A program made the position numbers and the translations under genes. From the IMG/VR virus record IMGVR_UViG_3300022591_000012, positions 1-54,453 of that record: 54,453 nucleotides of DNA; one strand, written 5' to 3'. This document shows positions 14,657-20,716 of this stretch, in pieces. The notes under the pieces are model-generated. The model was not told the DNA's origin, did no database searches, and worked only from the letters and a program-made list of their open reading frames with translations. Source of the DNA: a virus. Every line of letters starts with the position of its first letter. The first letter of the stretch is position 1.

Positions 14657-14690
14657 CGTGTCTCTCCGGGTTGGCGTCTGCTGTGGGGGT

Positions 14691-14719
14691 GTTATGGACC
14701 GTTCGTCAGTGACGGTCAA
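14691..14719 (-). promoter_or_regulatory. Leftward sigma70-like promoter of the 14.7-11.2 kb array
   Basis: On the minus strand, TTGACC (14719-14714), a 17-bp spacer and CATAAC (14696-14691), 35 bp before the 14656 ATG. Operator 1 fills the spacer. The AT-rich tract 14725-14784 just upstream may act as a UP element. Confidence 0.65.
14697..14717. promoter_or_regulatory. Operator 1 (inverted repeat in the leftward promoter)
   Basis: Outer arms GACCGT (14697-14702) and ACGGTC (14712-14717) enclose an inner palindrome CGTCA-G-TGACG (14704-14714). The core TCGTCAGTGACGG (14703-14715) matches operator 2 at 12 of 13 bases. Confidence 0.6.
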
Positions 14720-14784
14720 CAGCTAAATGCACCATCAGACGATTTTTATTTTCCGATAAAATATGGGGAACATAAAAATAGGTG

Positions 14785-14814
14785 TTGACGGTCGTTAGTG
14801 ACGGGATTTATATA
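14785..14814 (+). promoter_or_regulatory. Rightward sigma70-like promoter of the 14.8-17.1 kb array
   Basis: TTGACG (14785-14790), an 18-bp spacer and TATATA (14809-14814), 26 bp before the ATG at 14841. Operator 2 lies in the spacer. The upstream AT tract is shared with the leftward promoter. Confidence 0.65.
14792..14804. promoter_or_regulatory. Operator 2 (in the rightward promoter spacer)
   Basis: TCGTTAGTGACGG, one mismatch from the operator 1 core, in the same orientation and between -35 and -10. One repressor bound at both sites would silence both divergent arrays. Confidence 0.6.
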
Positions 14815-14840
14815 AGGGCGTCGCAACAGGAGTAACGAGA

Positions 14841-15068
14841 ATGGCCCTGACAGACGCGGATATCGCCCAGTTCGCCAAAGCGGCAGTGAAGTCCGGGGCA
14901 ACTGCGTATGATGTCGCTACTCCGGAAGGAAAAGCCCGGTTGGCTGCGCAAGGCCGGACGGCTGCGCAGGCTTATTTTGATCAGGCCAAGGCGGACATCC
15001 GGGACAGCGGCTACCGCGTGACGAAACGGGTCGAGGATGTGCTCTGGCAGACCTTGATGTCGATTTGA
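14841..15068 (+). CDS. Hypothetical helical protein (75 aa)
   Basis: First gene of the rightward array, SD AGGAGTAACGAG. The product is Ala-rich and helical (AAVKSGATAYDVATPEGKAR), ending TKRVEDVLWQTLMSI. No family recognised. Confidence 0.65.
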   Translation: MALTDADIAQFAKAAVKSGATAYDVATPEGKARLAAQGRTAAQAYFDQAKADIRDSGYRVTKRVEDVLWQTLMSI

Positions 15069-15092
15069 ACTACACTACAACCGGAGGCATAA

Positions 15093-15275
15093 TTGCCCAT
15101 CGACCCCAAAGGCAAAGAGCGCCAAGCCCGCATGACAGAACGCCGCAAAGCCTGCGAGGAAGCTTGCCGCCGCATCCGCGACGACCGCGCCGCGATCCGC
15201 ACCCTCGATGACGCGATAACTGCTGCGGCTGTGGCGCTGGCACCGCCGAAGAAACCGACACAGGAGATGACATGA
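15093..15275 (+). CDS. Basic helical protein (60 aa), TTG start
   Basis: TTG at 15093 preceded by CCGGAGG at good spacing; no ATG or GTG serves better. The product is Arg/Lys-rich (KGKERQARMTERRKACEEAC), likely a single charged helix. Stop overlaps the next ATG. Possible nucleic-acid binding; function unknown. Confidence 0.55.
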   Translation: MPIDPKGKERQARMTERRKACEEACRRIRDDRAAIRTLDDAITAAAVALAPPKKPTQEMT

Positions 15276-15604
15276 GCAAACCCCTAACCGCCGCAAAGGT
15301 CCGCTCAGTGCTTCGGCAAGCTGGATACGATTGCGCGAAGTCCCACACGACAAGGGTCCGCGGATGGCGGAGCTGGTCATCCGGGTTTCTTGTCCGTGAC
15401 TGCGGCAAAATCATCGTTGAATATAAGGCCGATTTTCCGAGTGAAAATCGCGTTCGCGCGTGGCTTGAACGATATCGGGTTGCGCTGTCCGCTGCCGGGT
15501 TAGCAGTGACAGACGGGCCGCATGACAGCCTTTTTGTCGTGGCGCTGGCACCGATCCGGAATACCGGAGACGAAACCCGCGACGCGGGGAAAGATGAGAG
15601 ATGA
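15272..15604 (+). CDS. Hypothetical protein (110 aa)
   Basis: Starts SKPLTAAKVRSVLRQAGYDC, continues with SSGFLVRDCGKIIVEYKAD (strands) and ENRVRAWLERYRVALSAAGL (helix), a compact alpha-beta domain. ATGA overlaps at both ends. The general plan recalls small host-interaction or RNA-binding proteins, but no family is recognised. Confidence 0.6.
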   Translation: MSKPLTAAKVRSVLRQAGYDCAKSHTTRVRGWRSWSSGFLVRDCGKIIVEYKADFPSENRVRAWLERYRVALSAAGLAVTDGPHDSLFVVALAPIRNTGDETRDAGKDER

Positions 15605-15915
15605 CCGCGCCAGACACTGCCCGATGGGGCGATGATATCCTGACCAGCGACCACATCCGAGGGTGTCAGGGCCGCGAGTATCAATGCACATGTGGATACG
15701 ATGACGCCAAAGATGCCGAGATCACACGGCTACGCGCCGAAGTGGCCGATCTTCGTATTTCCGTTATCGCGTTCTGTGGCCCGTTTGCGGCGGAATACGC
15801 GAGGGATCGTGGCTATCCGCACAACCATCTGCACCCGCACCATTACGACATCCTCGCGAAAGCCGGTGCTCGGATGGATGATTTTGTCCGTGTCAAATTG
15901 GATGAGCACGCATGA
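15601..15915 (+). CDS. Cys/His-rich hypothetical protein (104 aa)
   Basis: Cysteines in IRGCQGREYQCTCGYDD, then a coiled coil (AEITRLRAEVADLRISVIAF) and a His-rich stretch (YPHNHLHPHHYDILAKAG). A metal site is plausible. ATGA overlap with neighbours. Function unknown. Confidence 0.6.
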   Translation: MTAPDTARWGDDILTSDHIRGCQGREYQCTCGYDDAKDAEITRLRAEVADLRISVIAFCGPFAAEYARDRGYPHNHLHPHHYDILAKAGARMDDFVRVKLDEHA

Positions 15916-16271
15916 CCCTCCCCTTCATCCCCGCACCCCCCACGACTGAAATCATCCGCGACATCCTTGCGGACCCCACCGCCCGCGTGCGGGAGCGCCA
16001 GCTTGCGGAACGGGCGTTGGAACTGGAGGAAGCCATCCAGGCCAACCACGACACGCGCTACGGAAAAGGACACGCGGCCCGAGCCGTATTTTCGCCGGCC
16101 GACGTGGCGCTGTTCGAGGCGGCGGGGATCGTCTGGAACAGGCCCCCGCCCTGGCAACCGACGCCCGATCAGCGAGAGGCGTGGAGGCGCGATCCCGGCG
16201 CGGCGAAGCGGGAGCGGGAGATCGGACTTGATCCGGTCAGGGTGGACATCGTGCCGGAGCAACTTCCATGA
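15912..16271 (+). CDS. Hypothetical protein (119 aa)
   Basis: A helix RERQLAERALELEEAIQANH, then FSPADVALFEAAGIVWNRPP, then a basic C-terminus. Coupled to both neighbours by ATGA. No family recognised. Confidence 0.6.
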   Translation: MTLPFIPAPPTTEIIRDILADPTARVRERQLAERALELEEAIQANHDTRYGKGHAARAVFSPADVALFEAAGIVWNRPPPWQPTPDQREAWRRDPGAAKREREIGLDPVRVDIVPEQLP

Positions 16272-16690
16272 CAACCCCTATCCAACGCCTGACGCGCTAC
16301 GTCCACCACATGTCCACCATCATTCCGGACGGGGATTTCCTGATCGCCAGCGCACCGGGCGGCGTGGCGCTGGAACTGTCCGATCTGCGGGCGGTGCTGG
16401 CGACGGCGCAACCTGATCCGGACGAGTGGTTCAGACTGCGTGCCGGCGAGGATGACCGGATAGCCGCGCTACAGAAACTTTGCCGCGAACGGACCCATCC
16501 CGTTGATCCCGCGGCGGCGATACCGGCGCCGGAGGTCGGACAGGTGTGGGCTGGCTGGACGGTCATTGCCGCCGGCCCGCACATTCACCTGGAGCGCAGC
16601 GGAAAGTGGCGGATCGATACGCACGAGCAGTTCCGGACTTGGGTGCTGCGCACTGGCGCCCGCCCAGCAACCACGGGAGCCGGCGCATGA
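16268..16690 (+). CDS. Hypothetical protein with TPIxRLTxY...DLRAVLA module (140 aa)
   Basis: The N-terminal about 48 residues (MTTPIQRLTRYVHHMSTIIP ... LELSDLRAVLATA) resemble the C-terminal tail of the DUF968-like protein at 6399, so a small module is shared. The second part has VGQVWAGWTVIAAGPHIHL strands. Function unknown. ATGA overlaps on both sides. Confidence 0.6.
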   Translation: MTTPIQRLTRYVHHMSTIIPDGDFLIASAPGGVALELSDLRAVLATAQPDPDEWFRLRAGEDDRIAALQKLCRERTHPVDPAAAIPAPEVGQVWAGWTVIAAGPHIHLERSGKWRIDTHEQFRTWVLRTGARPATTGAGA

Positions 16691-16902
16691 CCTACACCGA
16701 ACCTCAACGCCGTGCGCTGGCCTGGCTGACCCCGGAGTGGCAGAACGCCACCCGGCCGGTTAGCGCGGCCCTGGATAGCCTCTGGACGTATCATCGGGCG
16801 ATGGTCGAGCGGGAAGCCTATTCCGGCCCGCGTGGTGGATGGAGGGTGCGCTGGCGGCTGACACCGGCGGGCGTGGCAGCGAAGGCGGCACCCGGCGCCT
16901 GA
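16687..16902 (+). CDS. Hypothetical protein, possible winged-helix (71 aa)
   Basis: Start at 16687 chosen for the ATGA overlap. The product reads like a compact wHTH: EPQRRALAWLTPEWQNATR (helix), SAALDSLWTYHRAMVEREAY (recognition-like helix) and GWRVRWRLTPAGVAAK (wing and 'LTPAG' end, as in MarR/ArsR-like folds). The DNA-binding call is tentative. Confidence 0.55.
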   Translation: MTYTEPQRRALAWLTPEWQNATRPVSAALDSLWTYHRAMVEREAYSGPRGGWRVRWRLTPAGVAAKAAPGA

Positions 16903-16905
16903 GAC

Positions 16906-17103
16906 ATGCCGCCCAAGCGCCACCACAAACCGCCGGCACCAGCGTCCGCCCCCGACCCAGCCGCAGCCAGGGCGGAATACGATGCCGCGTGCCGCGAGGC
17001 AGCCCGGCTCTACCGCCCCGAGTCCAAATCGCCGGAGTGGTGCGCAGCCGTCGCCGTGGCCGATCTGGCGTGGAAAAGATGGATCGATGCCCGGCGCGGA
17101 TAG
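16906..17103 (+). CDS. Hypothetical protein (65 aa)
   Basis: Basic Pro-rich start (MPPKRHHKPPAPASAPDP) followed by an Ala-rich helix ending AVADLAWKRWIDARRG. Last gene of the rightward array. Function unknown. Confidence 0.55.
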   Translation: MPPKRHHKPPAPASAPDPAAARAEYDAACREAARLYRPESKSPEWCAAVAVADLAWKRWIDARRG

Positions 17104-17177
17104 GATGGCGCAAGATTATTGCGCGCTGGTGCGGCAAAACACGGGGTTTCACCGCACCGCATTGCGCAAAACCGCCT

Positions 17178-17408
17178 TTACGCGCAACTTTCGGAAAGTT
17201 TGCGTTTTTCCCGTTGAGCCTCGGGCGGGGACCGCTCCCATGCCGACACCAGCGACTCGACCCATCGCGGGAACGCCTGGAACCCCGCTCCGGGCCGCTC
17301 CCTGCCCCAATAGCTGACCGTGGTGACGTTTGCGCCGGTCAGCGCGGAAAAGTCCTGGAGCGATAGCCCCAGGGTTTTCAGGCGAGCGCGGAAGTCGGCG
17401 GGGGTCAC
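17178..17408 (-). CDS. Cro/CI-like helix-turn-helix protein (76 aa)
   Basis: LGLSLQDFSALTGANVTTVSY (about residues 14-34) is a standard HTH, with GANVTTVSYWGRER as the recognition segment. The size matches small Cro-type or YdaS-like repressors. The GTG start overlaps the upstream stop (GTGA). It is the last gene of the leftward 19.8-17.2 kb array and a candidate for binding the twin operators at 14697-14717 and 14792-14804 or the palindrome at 19883. Which site it binds is unknown. The 3' end contains the convergent terminator. Confidence 0.7.
   Translation of the reverse strand: MTPADFRARLKTLGLSLQDFSALTGANVTTVSYWGRERPGAGFQAFPRWVESLVSAWERSPPEAQREKRKLSESCA
17182..17209 (+). terminator. Rightward intrinsic terminator inside the 3' end of the HTH gene
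   Basis: CGCAACTTT (17183-17191) pairs with AAAGTTTGCG (17195-17204) with one bulge, then TTTTT (17205-17209). It ends the 14.8-17.1 kb array while forming the last codons of the convergent HTH gene. Confidence 0.7.
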
Positions 17409-17590
17409 GTCAGGTTCCTTTGCGGCGGGTCTGTATTCATGATGCGAGCGATCTGCGCTTGAACATGAGGTTGCTCAATCTCGGCCTTAAAGCGCGTTGC
17501 TGCCGCCCGCCACTGAACAAGCCGCTGCTCCGCCGTCATCTCGCCCATGGTCATATTTGATCCATCGGGACGTTTGGGCCATTCGGTCAT
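17405..17590 (-). CDS. Hypothetical protein (61 aa)
   Basis: Start at 17590 is supported by the AACCGGAGATGAACCG leader; the longer frame to 17653 is not. Contains TAEQRLVQWRAAATRFKAEI, a likely amphipathic helix. Overlaps the HTH gene by GTGA, so it may be its co-expressed partner. Confidence 0.6.
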   Translation of the reverse strand: MTEWPKRPDGSNMTMGEMTAEQRLVQWRAAATRFKAEIEQPHVQAQIARIMNTDPPQRNLT

Positions 17591-17682
17591 CGGTTCATCT
17601 CCGGTTCGTGGTGTCAGATGGTCAGGTTCGTTAGGTCGGGTAAGCGTCGGCAACGCCGTTTTCGTTGACGTGGAAAGTCACA

Positions 17683-18072
17683 TCACCGCCTCGCGCCGGC
17701 CGCGATCGAATCCCGCAGGGCTTGTTCGGCCTGGTCGGGGCGCAGCGTGTTGGCGGAATGCAACGCTTGAGGAATTTCGCAGGTAGCGCCGGCGGCGATA
17801 TCCAAGGCGGCGAGGGCCAGCGCGTATTTGCCGCCGATGTGCGCAATCGTTTCGCGCAGATGGGCCGCCATCAGACCGGTTTGGTCGCCCAAGGCGGCGT
17901 TGCCGGCCGCGTCGGCGGTTGCGGTCAAGGCGTCGAGCTTGCGGACCAGCTCGCCAAGATCGAGTTCGAGGCCCTCCAGCGGTGCGGCAACGTCGCGCAG
18001 CGCGGCGGTGGCGACATTGAGGCGTACCACGGTGCCGAGGTGGATACGTTCGAGTGTGGCGGGTTCGGTCAT
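17683..18072 (-). CDS. Hypothetical helical protein (129 aa)
   Basis: Long helical protein: VVRLNVATAALRDVAAPLEG, LELDLGELVRKLDALTATAD and GLMAAHLRETIAHIGGKYAL. No family recognised. The 92-nt gap downstream to 17590 holds only a possible 16-codon frame. Confidence 0.6.
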   Translation of the reverse strand: MTEPATLERIHLGTVVRLNVATAALRDVAAPLEGLELDLGELVRKLDALTATADAAGNAALGDQTGLMAAHLRETIAHIGGKYALALAALDIAAGATCEIPQALHSANTLRPDQAEQALRDSIAAGARR

Positions 18073-18107
18073 TTGGGGTCTCTGGAGTCGGGTTTAGGCG
18101 TTCATGG

Positions 18108-18425
18108 TTAGGGGGTGAAGGCCATCGGCACGCCACTCATGATGGCTGGACCCTTCAGGTGTGCAGTATCTTCCGGGCAAAGGCTGCGGACCTCGGTTTG
18201 AAAGCCGATATCTCTCATGCGCTCGGCTGCCACAAAAGCAGCGCGGGTGACATAATCTTTGGTCAGATCAGTCATGCTCGCCATGACGGTATCCGTCACC
18301 CAATAATGCTCAGGCCCCAAAACTTTCTGCATGGCGGACTCATCCGAGTCCGGGCATGTTCGCAAAACATACACATGCCCCGGCCCTTCAACTCGCTCTT
18401 CGCGGCAAACTAGGATCATGGTCAT
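18108..18425 (-). CDS. Hypothetical protein (105 aa)
   Basis: Begins MTMILVCREERVEGPGHVYV, with a helical middle (TKDYVTRAAFVAAERMRDIG). The leader AACCGGAGATACGAGA places ATG at 8 nt. The gap above holds hairpin copy 3. Function unknown. Confidence 0.6.
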   Translation of the reverse strand: MTMILVCREERVEGPGHVYVLRTCPDSDESAMQKVLGPEHYWVTDTVMASMTDLTKDYVTRAAFVAAERMRDIGFQTEVRSLCPEDTAHLKGPAIMSGVPMAFTP

Positions 18426-18447
18426 TCTCGTATCTCCGGTTCGTTGA

Positions 18448-18465
18448 GCCGGGCCGAAGCCCGGC
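18448..18465 (-). repeat. Intergenic hairpin of the leftward cassette (copy 3)
   Basis: GCCGGGC (18448-18454), CGAA tetraloop, GCCCGGC (18459-18465): same stem as copy 1 with a different loop, before the SD of the 18425 gene. Confidence 0.7.
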
Positions 18466-18476
18466 GGTTTGGTGGA

Positions 18477-18857
18477 TCAGGTGGCGGACTTCCAGTGGTC
18501 GAACTCGGCGCGCTGCTCGGCAGTCATCTCCAAATCCAGCGCAGAGACATTGATCGGTCGCGCGTCCTTAAGGTGCGGGTTGACGAATTTCCCGGAACCT
18601 GTGTGGCAGAGGACCGCCCAATCAACCGGGTCGGACAGATCGCCGAACGTGCTTTGAGGCGCCTGCCAGTCCGAAACCGTATAGACGGTGTATCCGGCGG
18701 CTGTGGCGGACTGCAATAGGATCGCCGGAAACCGGAGGGTGCAGTCATCCGTGTGGACGGTGGCCCAACCGAGACGCAGACGGTTGCTGCGTCTCACCTC
18801 TGCGAAATCCGCGGCGTGTGTCTTGCCGTCCAAATGGGATGTGATCTGGGTTTTCAT
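18477..18857 (-). CDS. Hypothetical protein (126 aa)
   Basis: Strand-rich N-terminal half (RSNRLRLGWATVHTDDCTLR; AGYTVYTVSDWQAP) and a C-terminus ending LDLEMTAEQRAEFDHWKSAT. Leader AACCGGAGTAACGAAG directly before ATG. Function unknown. Confidence 0.6.
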   Translation of the reverse strand: MKTQITSHLDGKTHAADFAEVRRSNRLRLGWATVHTDDCTLRFPAILLQSATAAGYTVYTVSDWQAPQSTFGDLSDPVDWAVLCHTGSGKFVNPHLKDARPINVSALDLEMTAEQRAEFDHWKSAT

Positions 18858-18878
18858 CTTCGTTACTCCGGTTGAGGT

Positions 18879-18892
18879 GGGGCCGAGGCCCC
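18879..18892 (-). repeat. Intergenic hairpin of the leftward cassette (copy 4)
   Basis: GGGGC (18879-18883), loop CGAG, GCCCC (18888-18892), in the gap before the 18857 gene. Confidence 0.6.
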
Positions 18893-18902
18893 GCCCAAGT
18901 GG

Positions 18903-19208
18903 TTAAGATGCGGCGTTGATGGCATCCCGGATTTCCGCCAGCAGATCGCCAACACCTTCCTGCATTTCGTCACCTTCAAAGCCCTCAATGAACCGCTCGG
19001 CTTTGGTGAGAGCGGCCAGCAACGTCGGAGCCGCCGCCAGCTTCTTCGCATCCCGCCGCGCTTCCTCAACCCCGGCATTTCCGCCGTAAGCGCCGCTTAG
19101 GTTCATGAAGCAGAGAACCCGGTCGGTGTTCTTTTCGCCAACATACGGTGTTCCGACATCGCTTCCGCCGAAGAACTTCATCTTCTGGATCAGGTCTTGG
19201 GTCTGCAT
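18903..19208 (-). CDS. Hypothetical protein (101 aa)
   Basis: N-terminal MQTQDLIQKMKFFGGSDVGT, then a helical EEARRDAKKLAAAPTLLAAL segment and an acidic helix (RFIEGFEGDEMQEGVGDLLA). The LAAAPTLLAAL stretch is common in small phage proteins of unknown role. AGGAGATCATGAG upstream gives the SD. Confidence 0.6.
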   Translation of the reverse strand: MQTQDLIQKMKFFGGSDVGTPYVGEKNTDRVLCFMNLSGAYGGNAGVEEARRDAKKLAAAPTLLAALTKAERFIEGFEGDEMQEGVGDLLAEIRDAINAAS

Positions 19209-19251
19209 CTCATGATCTCCTGTTGGGTATCAGGCCGAGCGGCCAGACCCG

Positions 19252-19269
19252 CCCCCGCCGTGACGGGGG
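19252..19269 (-). repeat. Intergenic hairpin of the leftward cassette (copy 5)
   Basis: CCCCCG (19252-19257) pairs with CGGGGG (19264-19269) across a 6-nt loop, in the gap before the 19208 gene. Confidence 0.55.
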
Positions 19270-19286
19270 AAGGCCCGGCGGTTCGG

Positions 19287-19541
19287 TCAGGCGTGGACCC
19301 AAGCGCGATCGGCAAGCGGAAACTCCGCGGCCGATCCGTTGCCCCAGGCGGCCAGCGCCGCTTCGTCCGCGGCGTCGATCTCGTAGGCCCTGAACTCCAC
19401 GGCGACTTCGTCCATCGGCAGGGCGTGCGGGTTAATGCCGACCGCATCGTCAAACTGAATCAGCACATCGCGCGCCGTCTCGCCTTCTCCCGTCCATTGG
19501 AGAAGTCCGGCGTTGATGTCGAAAAGCGCAAATTTGGTCAT
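19287..19541 (-). CDS. Hypothetical protein (84 aa)
   Basis: Start at 19541 (MTKFALFDINAGLLQWTGEG) from the AACCGGAGTAACGAAG leader. Alpha-beta layout with an acidic middle (YEIDAADEAALAAWGNGS). Function unknown. Confidence 0.6.
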   Translation of the reverse strand: MTKFALFDINAGLLQWTGEGETARDVLIQFDDAVGINPHALPMDEVAVEFRAYEIDAADEAALAAWGNGSAAEFPLADRAWVHA

Positions 19542-19563
19542 CTTCGTTACTCCGGTTTGAGGC

Positions 19564-19579
19564 GGGGGATCGCTCCCCC
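19564..19579 (-). repeat. Intergenic hairpin of the leftward cassette (copy 6)
   Basis: GGGGGA (19564-19569), loop TCGC, TCCCCC (19574-19579), in the gap before the 19541 gene SD. Confidence 0.6.
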
Positions 19580-19587
19580 GGCTGGGG

Positions 19588-19800
19588 TTAGGCGCGGGTG
19601 GCGATCCACTGCGCCCCGCGAAGGAACGCGACGGCCTCATCAATTGTCCGGAGGCTGATTTCGTCTTGCGCCCACTCCGTAGCCGCCGGCTCCGGGAAAT
19701 ACTCTTCGCGGCGATGCACGATGCTGCCTATACATGCGTCGCCATCCCATACGTCGTAAACGTCGCGGCATGATTTGGCGGGCCTGATGTCAATAGCCAT
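19588..19800 (-). CDS. Hypothetical protein (70 aa)
   Basis: Promoter-proximal gene. Start at 19800 (MAIDIRPAKSCRDVYDVWDG) with AAGGACAG upstream; the frame is open to 19830 without better support. Reads as a small alpha-beta protein (CIGSIVHRREEYFP; TIDEAVAFLRGAQW). Function unknown. Confidence 0.6.
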   Translation of the reverse strand: MAIDIRPAKSCRDVYDVWDGDACIGSIVHRREEYFPEPAATEWAQDEISLRTIDEAVAFLRGAQWIATRA

Positions 19801-19847
19801 CGTCTCTGTCCTTGTTCCGGGTCCGGCCATCCCGTCCCGATGCCCGT

Positions 19848-19875
19848 ATTATGCACGATGCAGCGGACATGGCAA
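19848..19875 (-). promoter_or_regulatory. Leftward sigma70-like promoter of the 19.8-17.2 kb array
   Basis: On the minus strand, TTGCCA (19875-19870), a 16-bp spacer and CATAAT (19853-19848), about 48 bp before the 19800 ATG. ATGCACGATGCA (19851-19862) overlaps the -10 side. Confidence 0.65.
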
Positions 19876-19882
19876 CAGGAAA

Positions 19883-19895
19883 ATGCACAGTGCAT
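19883..19895. promoter_or_regulatory. Palindrome ATGCAC-A-GTGCAT, operator candidate
   Basis: Perfect 6-bp arms, 8 bp upstream of the leftward -35. A related imperfect copy (ATGCACGATGCA) overlaps the leftward -10. Two related sites around one promoter suggest repressor control of the late/leftward decision. Confidence 0.55.
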
Positions 19896-19990
19896 TGTAT
19901 TATTAGTTGGACTGATGACACACACGATATTGTTGTCAGGATGACCGCGCTGCGCTAAATATGGCAGCGTCCGCTGCAACGGAGACCGTC

Positions 19991-20173
19991 GTGCCCGCCT
20001 CCCCCGCGCATCAAATCCGCCGGCTGCGATCCCGCATCGTCCGGCTCAAAACCGAGCTATCGGATATGAGGCAAATCGCAGAGGCGTTCCACGAGGCGTT
20101 CCAGCGCGAAATGCTTGACAAACCAACCCGGTGCAGCGATATGCTGACACAGCACGTTAACGTAGGAGCGTAA
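19991..20173 (+). CDS. Small coiled-coil protein (60 aa), GTG start
   Basis: GTG at 19991 has GGAGACC upstream. An in-frame ATG at 19961 has no SD but would suit a leaderless transcript from a weak TTGTCA/TAAATA promoter just before it. The product is a basic coiled coil (HQIRRLRSRIVRLKTELSDM). First gene of the late region. Function unknown. Confidence 0.5.
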   Translation: MPASPAHQIRRLRSRIVRLKTELSDMRQIAEAFHEAFQREMLDKPTRCSDMLTQHVNVGA

Positions 20174-20177
20174 CCCC

Positions 20178-20366
20178 ATGTCCGCACTCGGTTCTCCCGT
20201 CAAAAGCACCGGCACCGCGCCAACCGGCAAAACCTCGGCCGCTCAGGGCACGTCGGTTGGCGGCGGCTCCCGCCCGGGCGGCACGAGCAAGCACCCGATT
20301 GATGTGTCCAGCCCGAGCGATCATCACACGCTGGACCGCAAGCCGCCGTCCGGTTGGCTGAAGTAG
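20178..20366 (+). CDS. Low-complexity Ser/Gly/Thr-rich protein (62 aa)
   Basis: Ser/Thr/Gly/Pro-rich throughout (TGTAPTGKTSAAQGTSVGGG), likely disordered. Sits directly before the terminase small subunit. GTAGGAG upstream. Function unknown. Confidence 0.5.
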   Translation: MSALGSPVKSTGTAPTGKTSAAQGTSVGGGSRPGGTSKHPIDVSSPSDHHTLDRKPPSGWLK

Positions 20367-20383
20367 CATTAAGCGGGGACGCC

Positions 20384-20716
20384 GTGGGCGTTGAAAGCAA
20401 CGCAAGTCAACGATCTGGCGGGATTACCGGAAAGGGCTTCCAGAAGGGGCAATCCGGTAATCCTGGAGGCGTGCCGAAAGGGCTGGCTGAGGTCGTTAAA
20501 CTCGCACGCACGCACACCGTTGCGGCGATTCAAGCTCTAGCCGACATCTGTCAGAACGACGATGCGCCGCCGGCCGCTCGCGTTTCCGCCTCGTCCGCTA
20601 TTCTCGACCGGGCGTGGGGTAAGCCGAAAGAAACATTGGAGCACGCCGGACCTGATGGCGCCGCGATCCCCGTCTCCATAGCCGTCACATTTCATAAGCC
20701 TGCGCCGCCGGCGTGA
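20384..20716 (+). CDS. Terminase small subunit candidate (DUF5681-like)
   Basis: GFQKGQSGNPGGVPKGLAEV near the N-terminus matches the DUF5681 signature (GQSGNPxGRPKG) that often precedes phage large terminases. The rest is helical (ARTHTVAAIQALADICQND; ARVSASSAILDRAWGKPKET). About 110 aa from GTG 20384 (GCGGGGA upstream); a TTG at 20354 is the alternative. It overlaps the large terminase, supporting a DNA-recognition role in packaging. No HTH is obvious, so the assignment is by motif and position. Confidence 0.7.
   Translation: MGVESNASQRSGGITGKGFQKGQSGNPGGVPKGLAEVVKLARTHTVAAIQALADICQNDDAPPAARVSASSAILDRAWGKPKETLEHAGPDGAAIPVSIAVTFHKPAPPA

Noticed and set aside
14725-14784. AT-rich tract as a replication origin
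   Set aside because: No iterons or DnaA-like boxes seen; its position between divergent promoters is explained by UP elements and upstream promoter DNA.
17105-17317. Plus-strand frame MAQDYCALVRQNTG... downstream of the rightward array
   Set aside because: It runs through the terminator hairpin and antisense to the HTH gene, and its second half is a Pro/Ala shadow.
17631-17681. Minus-strand 16-codon frame starting GTG after the 18072-17683 gene (VTFHVNENGVADAYPT)
   Set aside because: SD spacing is fair, but the frame is too short to support without conservation data.
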